From Ferrovum sp. (GTDB taxonomy: Bacteria; Pseudomonadota; Gammaproteobacteria; Burkholderiales; Ferrovaceae), in contig WJXM01000005.1 of NCBI GenBank assembly GCA_019456405.1, positions 22,872 to 86,871 on the forward strand: a stretch of 64,000 nucleotides of DNA, in the 5' to 3' direction. Of the stretch, positions 39,586 through 47,375 are shown one piece after another; the stretch's first letter is position 1, and every line of letters starts with the position of its first letter. Below the pieces are notes generated by a model. The model saw only the letters and a list, made by a program, of their open reading frames with translations, was not told the DNA's origin and searched no databases. The position numbers and the translations under genes are program-made.

Positions 39586-41967
39586 CTAATTACGCACAGC
39601 CTTGCCGGTTTCCAGGAAAGACTGAATGCGTTCCCGACTTTTTTGGGTGGCCAGCAAGGGACCGAAATGTGCCCGTTCCAGGCCGAGCAGGTAATCCACG
39701 TTGACCAAGGTTCCTGCAGACAATTCTCCGCCGCAGGCGACTGTAGCCAAAATGCGCCCGATCTCGAAATCATGGGTCGAAATTTGTCCCCCCTGTAGGG
39801 CATTGACCAACCCCGCAAGCATTTGGGCTCGCCCCTCCACTCCACCCACCGGAAAGGCACGGGGCAGAGCAGGCGCATAACCGGACTCAGCCAACGCCAG
39901 GGCCTGTGTCAGAGCCACATGGAGCAATTCCTCACGGTGCGGAACAAGAACATCGCCGTTTTCGAGCCAGCCCCAGGAACGGGCTTCCTGGGCACTTTGA
40001 CTGACTGTGCAGCGCAGGATACGCGTCAGATCCTCCTGTAGGTAATCAGCCACCTGCAAGGGCGATTGGGCGGACAGGGCGCGCAATCCGGCGCGCCGAG
40101 CGACTTCCGTCAGACCCCCGGCACCGGGAAAGATTCCGACATTGACTTCCACCATGCCCAGGTTGGTTTCTGTAAAAGCGACCCGGCGAGTACAGTGCAG
40201 CGTGACTTCACACCCACCGCCCAGTGCATAACCTTGCAAGGCTGCCACGGTGGGCACTGCACTGTAACGCAAACGCTGAACCACGCGCTGAAACCGTTCC
40301 TGAGCCAGCGCCAACCCCGTCAAACCCTGACGAGCATAGGTTTCGATGAACCCCTTGAGATCTCCGCCCGCTGAAAAGTGCGGGCCTGGGCTCCACAGGA
40401 CCAAGGCACGGTAATGGCTTTCGGCTTCGGTCAGCGCCTGATCCAGCGCTTCCAGGGCAACTTCGCTCAGGAGATTCATCTTGGTATGCAAGGTCAGGAT
40501 CAATACCTCTTCATCCAGTGTCCAGAGACGTGCGGCCTCGGATTCAGTCACCGTCCGCCCCGCGCTGGCTGCAGTGGCTCCCCCCTCGCCCAGCAAGCGC
40601 AAGGGAAAGTGCTGACGTTTCAGCCAGGGTTGGGAGGGACGGGGGCTGAGGGTCGCACGAGCCGCCGACCAGGAGCCCTGCGGCGTATGAACGACCTGAC
40701 GTTGTGGATCCATGGCCCAATCGGGCAAAGGGAGATCGATCAGAGTTTTTCCTGCCTGCCGATCTTCCTCGATCCACGCCGCCACCTCTGACCAACCCGA
40801 CAGTTGCCACTGTTCGAAGGGACCGAGGGCCCAACCAAACCCCAGACGCAGCGCCATATCCACCTCACGGGCCGAGGGCGCCATGTCCGCCAGGTGAAAG
40901 GCGCAGTAGTGAAAGAGATCGCGGTGAATGGCCCACAAAAACCGGGCCTGGGGATGGTTACTGGCACGCAGACAGGACAGTCTCTGGGACGGTGAAACTT
41001 CCAGACAAGCCTTCACCCCTGCCTCTGCCTTGGCACCACTGGGCACATAGGAACGGGTCACGGGGTCCAGACGAAGAATCGTCTTGCCTTCCTTGCGGTA
41101 AAAACCAGCGCCGGTCTTGGCACCCAGAGCCCCTGCGGAAATCAGCCCCTCGAGGAGAGGGAAAGGGGCAAACAGGGCACGAAAAGGATCATCCGGTGCC
41201 TGGGTATAGGTCGTACTGATGACATGAGACAGAATGTCCAATCCGACCACATCGGCCGTGCGATAAGTGGCAGAGCGGGGCCGCCCCAAAAAGGGACCCG
41301 TCAAGTCATCCACCAGATCGCAGGACAAGCCGAAATTCTGCGCCTGATGAAAGGTAAACACCGTTGCAGCAACCCCAATGCGATTGGCTACAAAATTCGG
41401 CGTATCCAGCGCATGGATGACGGTCTTGCCCAGACGGGTGGTAATGAAGGATTCCAGCATGGTGAGACGGTCCCGATCCGTCCGGGTCGTGGGAATCAAT
41501 TCCACCAATGCCATGTAGCGCGGGGGGTTGAAAAAATGCATGCCACAGAAGCGCGTTTGAAGATCCTCAGGCAAAGCGGCACTGAGTTCTTCCAGAGACA
41601 GACCGGAGGTGTTGGACACCAACCAGCCCTGGGGAGCCAAGTGAGGTAGAATGCGCGCATAGAGTGCCTGCTTCCATGCCAACTGTTCGCCGATGGCCTC
41701 GATCACCAGACCACAGGTGGAAAGTCGGTCCAAATGTTCGTCATAATTGGCTGCTTCGATCAAGTCCGCGCGTTCAAGTTCGACCAAGGGAGGCGGACTC
41801 ATTTTTTTCAATCCATGAATGGCCTGCAAAACTCGCCCATTCATGGGCCCTTTGTCGGGCGGAAGATCATAGAGTAGAACAGGAATATCCAGGTTGACGA
41901 AGTGCGCTGCCAGTTGCGCTCCCATGACTCCGGCCCCCAATACGGCCACACGCTGAATCTGAGCCAT
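39586..41967 (-). CDS. fadB: 3-hydroxyacyl-CoA dehydrogenase / enoyl-CoA hydratase, bifunctional
   Basis: About 793 residues. Domain order is NAD-binding dehydrogenase first (VAVLGAGVMGAQLAAHFV; SNTSGLSL; GMHFFNPP with the catalytic His), then its C-terminal helical domains, then the hydratase (GGDLKGF; GGGCEVTLHC with Glu; NVGIFPGAGG). This is the FadN-like layout, reversed from E. coli FadB. It hydrates and then oxidises the acyl chain for FadA. ATG at 41967 (MAQIQRVAVLG) directly follows GGGAGGAGAG; another ATG sits at 41979. First gene of a four-gene beta-oxidation operon; acyl-CoA synthetase and dehydrogenase genes are not in the window. Confidence 0.95.
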   Translation of the reverse strand: MAQIQRVAVLGAGVMGAQLAAHFVNLDIPVLLYDLPPDKGPMNGRVLQAIHGLKKMSPPPLVELERADLIEAANYDEHLDRLSTCGLVIEAIGEQLAWKQALYARILPHLAPQGWLVSNTSGLSLEELSAALPEDLQTRFCGMHFFNPPRYMALVELIPTTRTDRDRLTMLESFITTRLGKTVIHALDTPNFVANRIGVAATVFTFHQAQNFGLSCDLVDDLTGPFLGRPRSATYRTADVVGLDILSHVISTTYTQAPDDPFRALFAPFPLLEGLISAGALGAKTGAGFYRKEGKTILRLDPVTRSYVPSGAKAEAGVKACLEVSPSQRLSCLRASNHPQARFLWAIHRDLFHYCAFHLADMAPSAREVDMALRLGFGWALGPFEQWQLSGWSEVAAWIEEDRQAGKTLIDLPLPDWAMDPQRQVVHTPQGSWSAARATLSPRPSQPWLKRQHFPLRLLGEGGATAASAGRTVTESEAARLWTLDEEVLILTLHTKMNLLSEVALEALDQALTEAESHYRALVLWSPGPHFSAGGDLKGFIETYARQGLTGLALAQERFQRVVQRLRYSAVPTVAALQGYALGGGCEVTLHCTRRVAFTETNLGMVEVNVGIFPGAGGLTEVARRAGLRALSAQSPLQVADYLQEDLTRILRCTVSQSAQEARSWGWLENGDVLVPHREELLHVALTQALALAESGYAPALPRAFPVGGVEGRAQMLAGLVNALQGGQISTHDFEIGRILATVACGGELSAGTLVNVDYLLGLERAHFGPLLATQKSRERIQSFLETGKAVRN

Positions 41968-42030
41968 CTCTCCTCCCATGCGGATCTAATGGTTTCATTC
42001 TAACCGAATCTTTCTTTCAGACTGTATCCC

Positions 42031-43785
42031 TTGAGTTTAAAATTCGAAAACATGAACATCATCCTCGACTTTGCCGAATGTTCGGGACTGCGCATCCGGC
42101 GCGTATTTCGGGAACCCCGTCAATGTCTGGTCGCCCACTCGTTGGCAGAGGTGCGTCCCCTATTGCGTCAGGTTACCCAAGCCTGCCTGGCAGGCGCCCA
42201 CGCCGTCGGCTTTGTGGCTTATGAAGCCGCAGCCGCTTTCGATGCGGCCGCCCTTACCCACCATCCCCTGGAAAATTTTCCTCTGGCCTGCTTTGGAATA
42301 TACGACGCCCCTCTCCCAGGGTGGGAAGAAAAAAACACCTCCATCCCTGAAGCATCCACCAGAGGTCCCTGGCAACTCAGCCTGGCGCAGGCAGCTTATA
42401 GCCAGTCGGTGGATACCTTGCGTCAGGCCATTGCGCGCGGAGAAGCCTATCAGATGAACCTGACGCTCCGCCAGGAATGTTCGTTCTCTGGCTCATCCCT
42501 GCGGTTATACGAGCAACTGCGCCAAACTCAGGATGCCGACTTCAGTGCCTGGCTGTCCTGGAGCGGAGGCGCCCTCCTCTCTCTTTCACCGGAACTGTTC
42601 TTTGAAACCCACGGCAATCGTATCCTGACTCGTCCCATGAAAGGGACCGCATCCCCGGAAGATGCCGGGAACTTGGCCCAATGCCCAAAAAATCGGTCTG
42701 AAAACATCATGATCGTCGATCTTCTGCGCAATGACCTAGCCCGCATTGCCCTGCCCGGATCGGTTGTCGTCACCGATCTCTGCCAGGTAGAAGCCTACCC
42801 CACCGTGCATCAAATGACGTCTACAGTGGCCGCCACCTTAAAACCCGATACCGACCTCGAAACGATTTTCTCTGCCCTTTTTCCCTGCGGATCCATCACC
42901 GGAGCCCCAAAATGGCAAGCCATGCGCTGGATAAAACAGTTGGAAGATGGTCCGCGCGGCGCCTATTGTGGAGCCATCGGCTGGATTCGCCCAGGCGGGG
43001 ATGCGCAATTCAATGTCCCCATCCGCACCCTCTGGCACGACGCCCCCCATGATCGCCTTCTCTGCGGCGTGGGCAGCGGTATTACCTGGGAATCGCAGGC
43101 CACCTCTGAATGGGCTGAAATTGCCACCAAGACCCGTTTTCTTGAAGGATCTGCATCCGTCGACCTGCTCGAAACCCTGCGTCTCGATCAGGGCCTCTGG
43201 GAACTTCCCCATTATCACTGCCGCCGTCTGCTCCACTCCGTTCAGGCCTTGGGATATCCTTCCCTGACGGAGCAGCGTTTCACCGAGGCTCTGGACTACT
43301 TTGCCCAACAGTACCCTACCGGATCTTATCGGGTACGCCTGCGTTACAACCGGCAAGGTAACTTTCATCTCGAAGGTTTTGTCCTGCCTATTTCCTCTTG
43401 GGAAGTCCCTCAACCTGTCTACCTGGCCTCCCATCCTTTTCCTTTCAATCCCCAAATGAGGCATAAGACCACCGAGCGCAGCCTTTATGACGCTGCCTTC
43501 GCTTCTCTGCCCGCCCCATGCTTCGATGTGTTGTTGTGGAATGAACGAGGTGAATTGACAGAATTCTCGCGCGGAAATCTGGTGCTCGAGAGAAATGGCA
43601 AGAAACTCACTCCCCCACTGTCCTGTGGGCTACTGGCCGGCACGCTCCGTCAGTTTCTCTGTGATCGCGGGGAACTCGAAGAACACATCCTGACCCGGGA
43701 CGATCTGGCTCACGCTGATCGACTATGGTTCATCAACAGCGTGCGCGGCTGGGTTCAAGTGATTCTCAAGGTACCAGAGGAGTGA
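42031..43785 (+). CDS. pabB: Fused aminodeoxychorismate synthase component I and 4-amino-4-deoxychorismate lyase
   Basis: 584 residues with two folate-pathway enzymes. About 1-345 is a chorismate-binding domain: RPMKGTA carries the Lys typical of PabB (TrpE has Ala), then SENIMIVDLLRNDLARI and FPCGSITGAPKWQAM. About 350-584 is a class IV aminotransferase fold like PabC (LLETLRLDQGLWELPHYH, RHKTTERSLYDAA with the PLP Lys, ELTEFSRGNLVL, FINSVRGW). It turns chorismate to p-aminobenzoate with a PabA glutaminase not seen here. Start is uncertain: TTG 42031 or ATG 42052, neither with a clear ribosome-binding site. The 3' end overlaps the convergent TlpA-PCuAC gene by 20 bases. Confidence 0.92.
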   Translation: MSLKFENMNIILDFAECSGLRIRRVFREPRQCLVAHSLAEVRPLLRQVTQACLAGAHAVGFVAYEAAAAFDAAALTHHPLENFPLACFGIYDAPLPGWEEKNTSIPEASTRGPWQLSLAQAAYSQSVDTLRQAIARGEAYQMNLTLRQECSFSGSSLRLYEQLRQTQDADFSAWLSWSGGALLSLSPELFFETHGNRILTRPMKGTASPEDAGNLAQCPKNRSENIMIVDLLRNDLARIALPGSVVVTDLCQVEAYPTVHQMTSTVAATLKPDTDLETIFSALFPCGSITGAPKWQAMRWIKQLEDGPRGAYCGAIGWIRPGGDAQFNVPIRTLWHDAPHDRLLCGVGSGITWESQATSEWAEIATKTRFLEGSASVDLLETLRLDQGLWELPHYHCRRLLHSVQALGYPSLTEQRFTEALDYFAQQYPTGSYRVRLRYNRQGNFHLEGFVLPISSWEVPQPVYLASHPFPFNPQMRHKTTERSLYDAAFASLPAPCFDVLLWNERGELTEFSRGNLVLERNGKKLTPPLSCGLLAGTLRQFLCDRGELEEHILTRDDLAHADRLWFINSVRGWVQVILKVPEE

Positions 43786-44692
43786 TCGGCACATCCACAT
43801 GCACGTCGGCACCGTGCTGGAAATGGAGATTCAAGGGCACGGTCTGACCGGCCACCAGAGGATGATCCAGGTCCTCTAACATCAAGTGATGCCCTCCGGG
43901 GGCCAAGGTCACCTGACCATGAGCGGGAATCACCAGATGATATTCATGTTCCATGTGTGCCATGTGTGCCATGTCACCTTCCATTTCCATGGTCTGATGC
44001 AACATGACATGGTCAGAGACCGGACTGTCCGCACCTTCCAGAGCATCTTCATGGTCGCCCGGATTGACCAGGGTCAGATACACCACTCCCTCCTCTTGTC
44101 CAGGCGCCGTGGCGCGGGCCATCGGGTGCAGGACCTGAATGATGGGGGGGGGCACCGCCTGCACGCCCGCTTGCGGGACGGGGACAGATGATCGACCGAG
44201 CAAAGGTTCAATGCCCGCCACCAGAACGGATTCAGGCAGTCCCTGATCATCATCGGCAGCCCATGCATTCTGGCGCACAATACCTTTCCGATCCACCAGA
44301 ATGGATAGAGGCATACGCCAGATCCGTCCAAATTCATCCACTTCAGCATGACTCTTCAGAACCCACGGGAAGTGGTAATGTTTCATCATGTCGCGCGCCA
44401 TGGGCAGGTCCTCATCGCTGTCCATGTCGATGGCCACGATATCCAGACCTTGGGCATGATATTTCTGATACAGTTTTTCCAGACGAGGCATCTCCTTCAG
44501 ACAAGGAACACACCAAGAGGCCCAGAAGTGCAACAGAGTGACATGACCCTGCTCGCTTTGTGCCGTCACCTTTCCCCCGCCCTCCAGGTTCAAGGTATAG
44601 GCCGGTATAGGGGAATTCATCTCGAGGGCCTGAACCATGGACGCAGAACCCATCAGCGAAGCAACGATGATCCAAAACATAGAACGCTGCAT
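43766..44692 (-). CDS. Fusion: TlpA-like thioredoxin + PCu(A)C copper chaperone
   Basis: 308-residue periplasmic protein. Signal peptide 1-22, thioredoxin-like domain about 26-165 with redox site Cys61-Val-Pro-Cys64 and cis-Pro128, a proline linker (AVPPPIIQV, 179-187), then a PCuAC domain about 188-305. In the latter Met247, followed 22 residues later by His269-x-Met271, matches the family MX21HXM copper motif; the preceding His-to-Met spacing is expanded by a Met-Ala-His repeat. In known systems TlpA reduces the copper-site thiols and PCuAC donates Cu(I) to the CuA site of cytochrome oxidase; joining them suggests a one-protein reductase-chaperone. ATG 44692 has AAAGGAGAAG upstream. Follows the CxCxC barrel gene. 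Confidence 0.85.
   Translation of the reverse strand: MQRSMFWIIVASLMGSASMVQALEMNSPIPAYTLNLEGGGKVTAQSEQGHVTLLHFWASWCVPCLKEMPRLEKLYQKYHAQGLDIVAIDMDSDEDLPMARDMMKHYHFPWVLKSHAEVDEFGRIWRMPLSILVDRKGIVRQNAWAADDDQGLPESVLVAGIEPLLGRSSVPVPQAGVQAVPPPIIQVLHPMARATAPGQEEGVVYLTLVNPGDHEDALEGADSPVSDHVMLHQTMEMEGDMAHMAHMEHEYHLVIPAHGQVTLAPGGHHLMLEDLDHPLVAGQTVPLNLHFQHGADVHVDVPITPLVP
43952..43975. repeat. 9-bp tandem repeat coding Met-Ala-His units
   Basis: CATGTGTGC twice in tandem followed by a partial copy, within the PCuAC domain. On the coding strand it gives the Met/His-rich MAHMAHMEH stretch (residues 241-249), so repeat copy number sets the number of potential copper ligands. Confidence 0.7.
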
Positions 44693-44769
44693 GTAACTTC
44701 TCCTTTTGTCGGAAATGTACGATACCCCAAAACCCGAAGAACGGGGAAGACTCTTCGGGTGGGGCAAGT

Positions 44770-45753
44770 CTAGAACAAGTAGGTAATGCCTGCGTTCACC
44801 ATCCAGTGAGGCACCAACTGATCCCCGTTGGCATAGCGGTATAAAGGCAGATATATCGATGTATTGGCCTGCCAGTGGCGAGACAGGTCGATCAGCGCAC
44901 CGGGGGCAAGAAAAACATTGGTGTAACCGCTGTTCAGGTTACCATACAAGGCATCGCCTCCCCCTTGATCCGGAGCACGCCACAGGGCATTCACTTGTAT
45001 CATGGGAATGACATGAGTACTTGCTTCGATGGCATTCCAGGTGACCCCCGCGACTGTATTGAGACTATCCCCCGGTTTGTATCCCTGATAATGATCCAGA
45101 GCATGGCGCCAGGTTCCCTGAGAAAACCACCCCCAGTTGGCACTGAAATTTCCCATGCTGTAGTAACCCAGCAATAAATCGGTGGTACCGGTTCCCGGCG
45201 CCGTATCCCGATCGATCAAAGGAGCCGGATTGACAGGGCCGGTGGGCAATTTCAGACCGAAGGTCAACCCACTGGATTTGTCCTTGGAGAATCCCGTATA
45301 CATACCCATCACGCGTAAATCAGACAGACTGCTGATATTGGCCGAGCTGGGGGTGGGCGAAGGATTGATTTGCCCCGGTATCCCGCTCGTATCCGTGGTG
45401 AACGAGCGCATCCAGTAGGGAAGCATGGCCTCGACCCCCCAATTGTCATTGAACATATGCTGACCATAGAGGGTGTAAAAGTTAGTACCGATCTGCTTGT
45501 CGGGGTTGAGTGCACCGACCTGCCCACTGGCCCCACTGTGGTTCCAGTTCTGATTCATGAAGGAATACTGAAGACTCACCTGATCATTCATCCCACTCAC
45601 GGGCAACCCGGGCAGACCCACGTCGAAGACCCCACAACCACAGGCACAGGCCCACCCCTGAGTGGCGACTCCGAAACCCAGGACAAATCCTGCCAGTTTT
45701 TTCCACAGCACCGGATTTGAATATAAATTTTGTTTAAAAACAGTATGATGCAT
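44770..45753 (-). CDS. Putative outer-membrane beta-barrel protein with CxCxC N-terminus
   Basis: 327 residues. Signal peptide about 1-34, then mature N-terminus ACACGCGVFDVG with Cys36, Cys38 and Cys40, a plausible metal-binding cluster. The rest alternates hydrophobic and polar residues rich in Trp, Tyr, Asn and Gly and ends ITYLF, with a terminal aromatic as in outer-membrane barrels. ATG at 45753 follows AGGAGAG. Lies 77 bases before the TlpA-PCuAC gene and behind DUF2946 on the same strand. Function unknown; the copper-linked neighbours suggest metal sensing or transport across the outer membrane. Confidence 0.65.
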   Translation of the reverse strand: MHHTVFKQNLYSNPVLWKKLAGFVLGFGVATQGWACACGCGVFDVGLPGLPVSGMNDQVSLQYSFMNQNWNHSGASGQVGALNPDKQIGTNFYTLYGQHMFNDNWGVEAMLPYWMRSFTTDTSGIPGQINPSPTPSSANISSLSDLRVMGMYTGFSKDKSSGLTFGLKLPTGPVNPAPLIDRDTAPGTGTTDLLLGYYSMGNFSANWGWFSQGTWRHALDHYQGYKPGDSLNTVAGVTWNAIEASTHVIPMIQVNALWRAPDQGGGDALYGNLNSGYTNVFLAPGALIDLSRHWQANTSIYLPLYRYANGDQLVPHWMVNAGITYLF

Positions 45754-45834
45754 AGAAAATCTCTCCTGAAAAAGCAACCCAGACTGACGCACGGACTGCT
45801 CAGAAGATGAGCAGGTGCATCAGAAAGAAAATCA

Positions 45835-45879
45835 TTTTCCGGGCATCCCCCCGATTTTGGAGGAAATCATCCCGGAAAA
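45835..45879. repeat. 9-bp perfect inverted repeat in the DUF2946/barrel intergenic gap
   Basis: TTTTCCGGG at 45835-45843 and CCCGGAAAA at 45871-45879, separated by 27 bases, between the DUF2946 stop and the barrel start on the minus strand. The two arms could pair in RNA or serve as two operator half-sites. No classical copper-box is recognised. Confidence 0.5.
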
Positions 45880-45885
45880 AACGAT

Positions 45886-46299
45886 TCAGGCGTGAACGGG
45901 AGGCGCGTTGGGATAAGGGAGGAAGAAGTCGCGGAACGCGATGAAACGATGAATTTCATGGGATGCCAGGGGCTGTCCATGAAACAGGGTGTGCCCCAAT
46001 CCCGAATGGGACAGATCCATGGGCAGGGCCAAGGCAAGCGAACTGCAAAGGGAACAGTGACTATGTCCGGAATCAGAAGGAGCAGAGGGAAAGTGGGAGG
46101 AGTGCCGCTGATCAGGGGCGGATGCCGTCTTGACCCACTGTTGCCCTGAAACCGTACAGATTTGAAGCGCGGGGCCTGTTTCGCTGCCACGATCAAGAAG
46201 CGGATCCAGTGCCCCGACCACCAGAAACATCTGAAACAATAGCGGCCATAAGATCCAGCCGGACAGCCGTTGAATCCAATGAGGGGACAAAAGATTCAT
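45886..46299 (-). CDS. DUF2946 family protein
   Basis: 137-residue small membrane-anchored or exported protein with one N-terminal hydrophobic segment (about 14-31), a single Cys48 in LQICTVSG, and a His/Cys-rich middle (SGHSHCSLCSS, Cys82 and Cys85). The HCxxC arrangement is typical of DUF2946 proteins, which are often found beside copper genes and have no proven function. It ends with a second hydrophobic stretch and a Pro-rich tail. Sits 17 bases after the Sel1 gene and upstream of the barrel and TlpA-PCuAC genes. Confidence 0.7.
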   Translation of the reverse strand: MNLLSPHWIQRLSGWILWPLLFQMFLVVGALDPLLDRGSETGPALQICTVSGQQWVKTASAPDQRHSSHFPSAPSDSGHSHCSLCSSLALALPMDLSHSGLGHTLFHGQPLASHEIHRFIAFRDFFLPYPNAPPVHA

Positions 46300-46316
46300 G
46301 ATCTCAGGCTACTGGC

Positions 46317-47198
46317 TCAGGGTTTGACCAAACCGGTAGAATACAGAACCCCCAGATTCTTTTGTGCTTCGGTATTACCCTGCTCGGAGGCCTTGTGAAA
46401 CCAATCGGCCGCTTTGGCGTAGTCCTGGGGCACCCCCTGACCATTGTCATAGAGCATCCCCAGATTGTTCTGGGCGCGGGCATAACCCTGTATGGATGCC
46501 TTTCGGTACCATTCGGCAGCCATGATATAATCCTTTGGAACTCCCCGTCCATTCTCATAAAGTGCGCCCAAGTTGTTCTGAGCCTTGGGATTTCCTTGCT
46601 CCGCAGAGCGTCGGTACCAGTCTGCAGCTTCTGCCGGGTCCTGAGGGACACCTCGCCCTGACTCGTAAAAAACGCCCATGTTGTTCTGCGCCATGGCATT
46701 ACCCTGATTTGCAGCCTTACGGAAGTAATCGACAGCAATGGCGTAATCACGAGTCACCCCCGACCCATTGGCATAGAGTAACCCCAACTGAAACTGGGCT
46801 TCCGCCACGTTTTGATCGGCAGCTTTTTTCAACCACTCAGCCGCTTTGGCATAATCGCGAGGTACACCTTGTCCGGAGATATACATCATCCCCAATTTGT
46901 ACTGAGCCCAGGCGACGTTTTGATTGGCAGCCTTGGTGTACCAGTCCGCTGCCTGAGCGTGATCTCCAGTCATGTCCAGATAGGCCCCCAGATAGGTCTG
47001 GGCCTTGGGGTCGTTGTTGCGCGCTGAATCGAGCAACTTCTGCACGGCCACGGCATCACCGCTCTTGGCGTTGGAAGCCAGGGAGATCGCTTCCGTCTCC
47101 GTCATGGGCGGCGCGGATACGGAGCCCGTAGCGTATAAAGTCGTTGAAATCCCAAGCATCATCAGAAAAAGCAATCTGGAACCGAGAAACTTATTCAT
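46317..47198 (-). CDS. Sel1-repeat protein, exported
   Basis: 293 residues with a signal peptide (about 1-24, ending LYATG), then six full Sel1 (SLR) repeats and one partial, each about 36 residues with the pattern AxAQNNLGxLYxxGxGVPxDYxxAAxWYxKAA. Such helical solenoids act as protein-binding scaffolds in the periplasm. ATG at 47198 follows GAGAAGGTG; the frame runs further upstream to 47273 but no signal peptide starts there. First gene of the possible copper operon (gap of 17 bases to DUF2946), though it could be an independent unit. Partner unknown. Confidence 0.85.
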   Translation of the reverse strand: MNKFLGSRLLFLMMLGISTTLYATGSVSAPPMTETEAISLASNAKSGDAVAVQKLLDSARNNDPKAQTYLGAYLDMTGDHAQAADWYTKAANQNVAWAQYKLGMMYISGQGVPRDYAKAAEWLKKAADQNVAEAQFQLGLLYANGSGVTRDYAIAVDYFRKAANQGNAMAQNNMGVFYESGRGVPQDPAEAADWYRRSAEQGNPKAQNNLGALYENGRGVPKDYIMAAEWYRKASIQGYARAQNNLGMLYDNGQGVPQDYAKAADWFHKASEQGNTEAQKNLGVLYSTGLVKP

Positions 47199-47233
47199 GT
47201 GCACCTTCTCAATCGAGAGCGAAAAACGCCAAG

Positions 47234-47248
47234 TGGTGAGTATCACCA
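47234..47248. promoter_or_regulatory. Short palindrome upstream of the Sel1 gene
   Basis: TGGTGA-GTA-TCACCA, a 6-bp inverted repeat with a 3-base centre in the 177-base gap between the EmrA-like and Sel1 genes, about 36 bases before the Sel1 ATG. Suitable as an operator; no regulator can be named. The rest of this gap is AT-rich with no gene. Confidence 0.35.
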
Positions 47249-47375
47249 AATCAAATATCAAAAAACGACGCACAAGCCTGCACGCTTGTCGGAATATACC
47301 AAAATATCATAAACCCGTAATCACTTTCGTGATCAAAAATGGAATTATTTTATCGGACGTCGTGATGCCCTTCCC

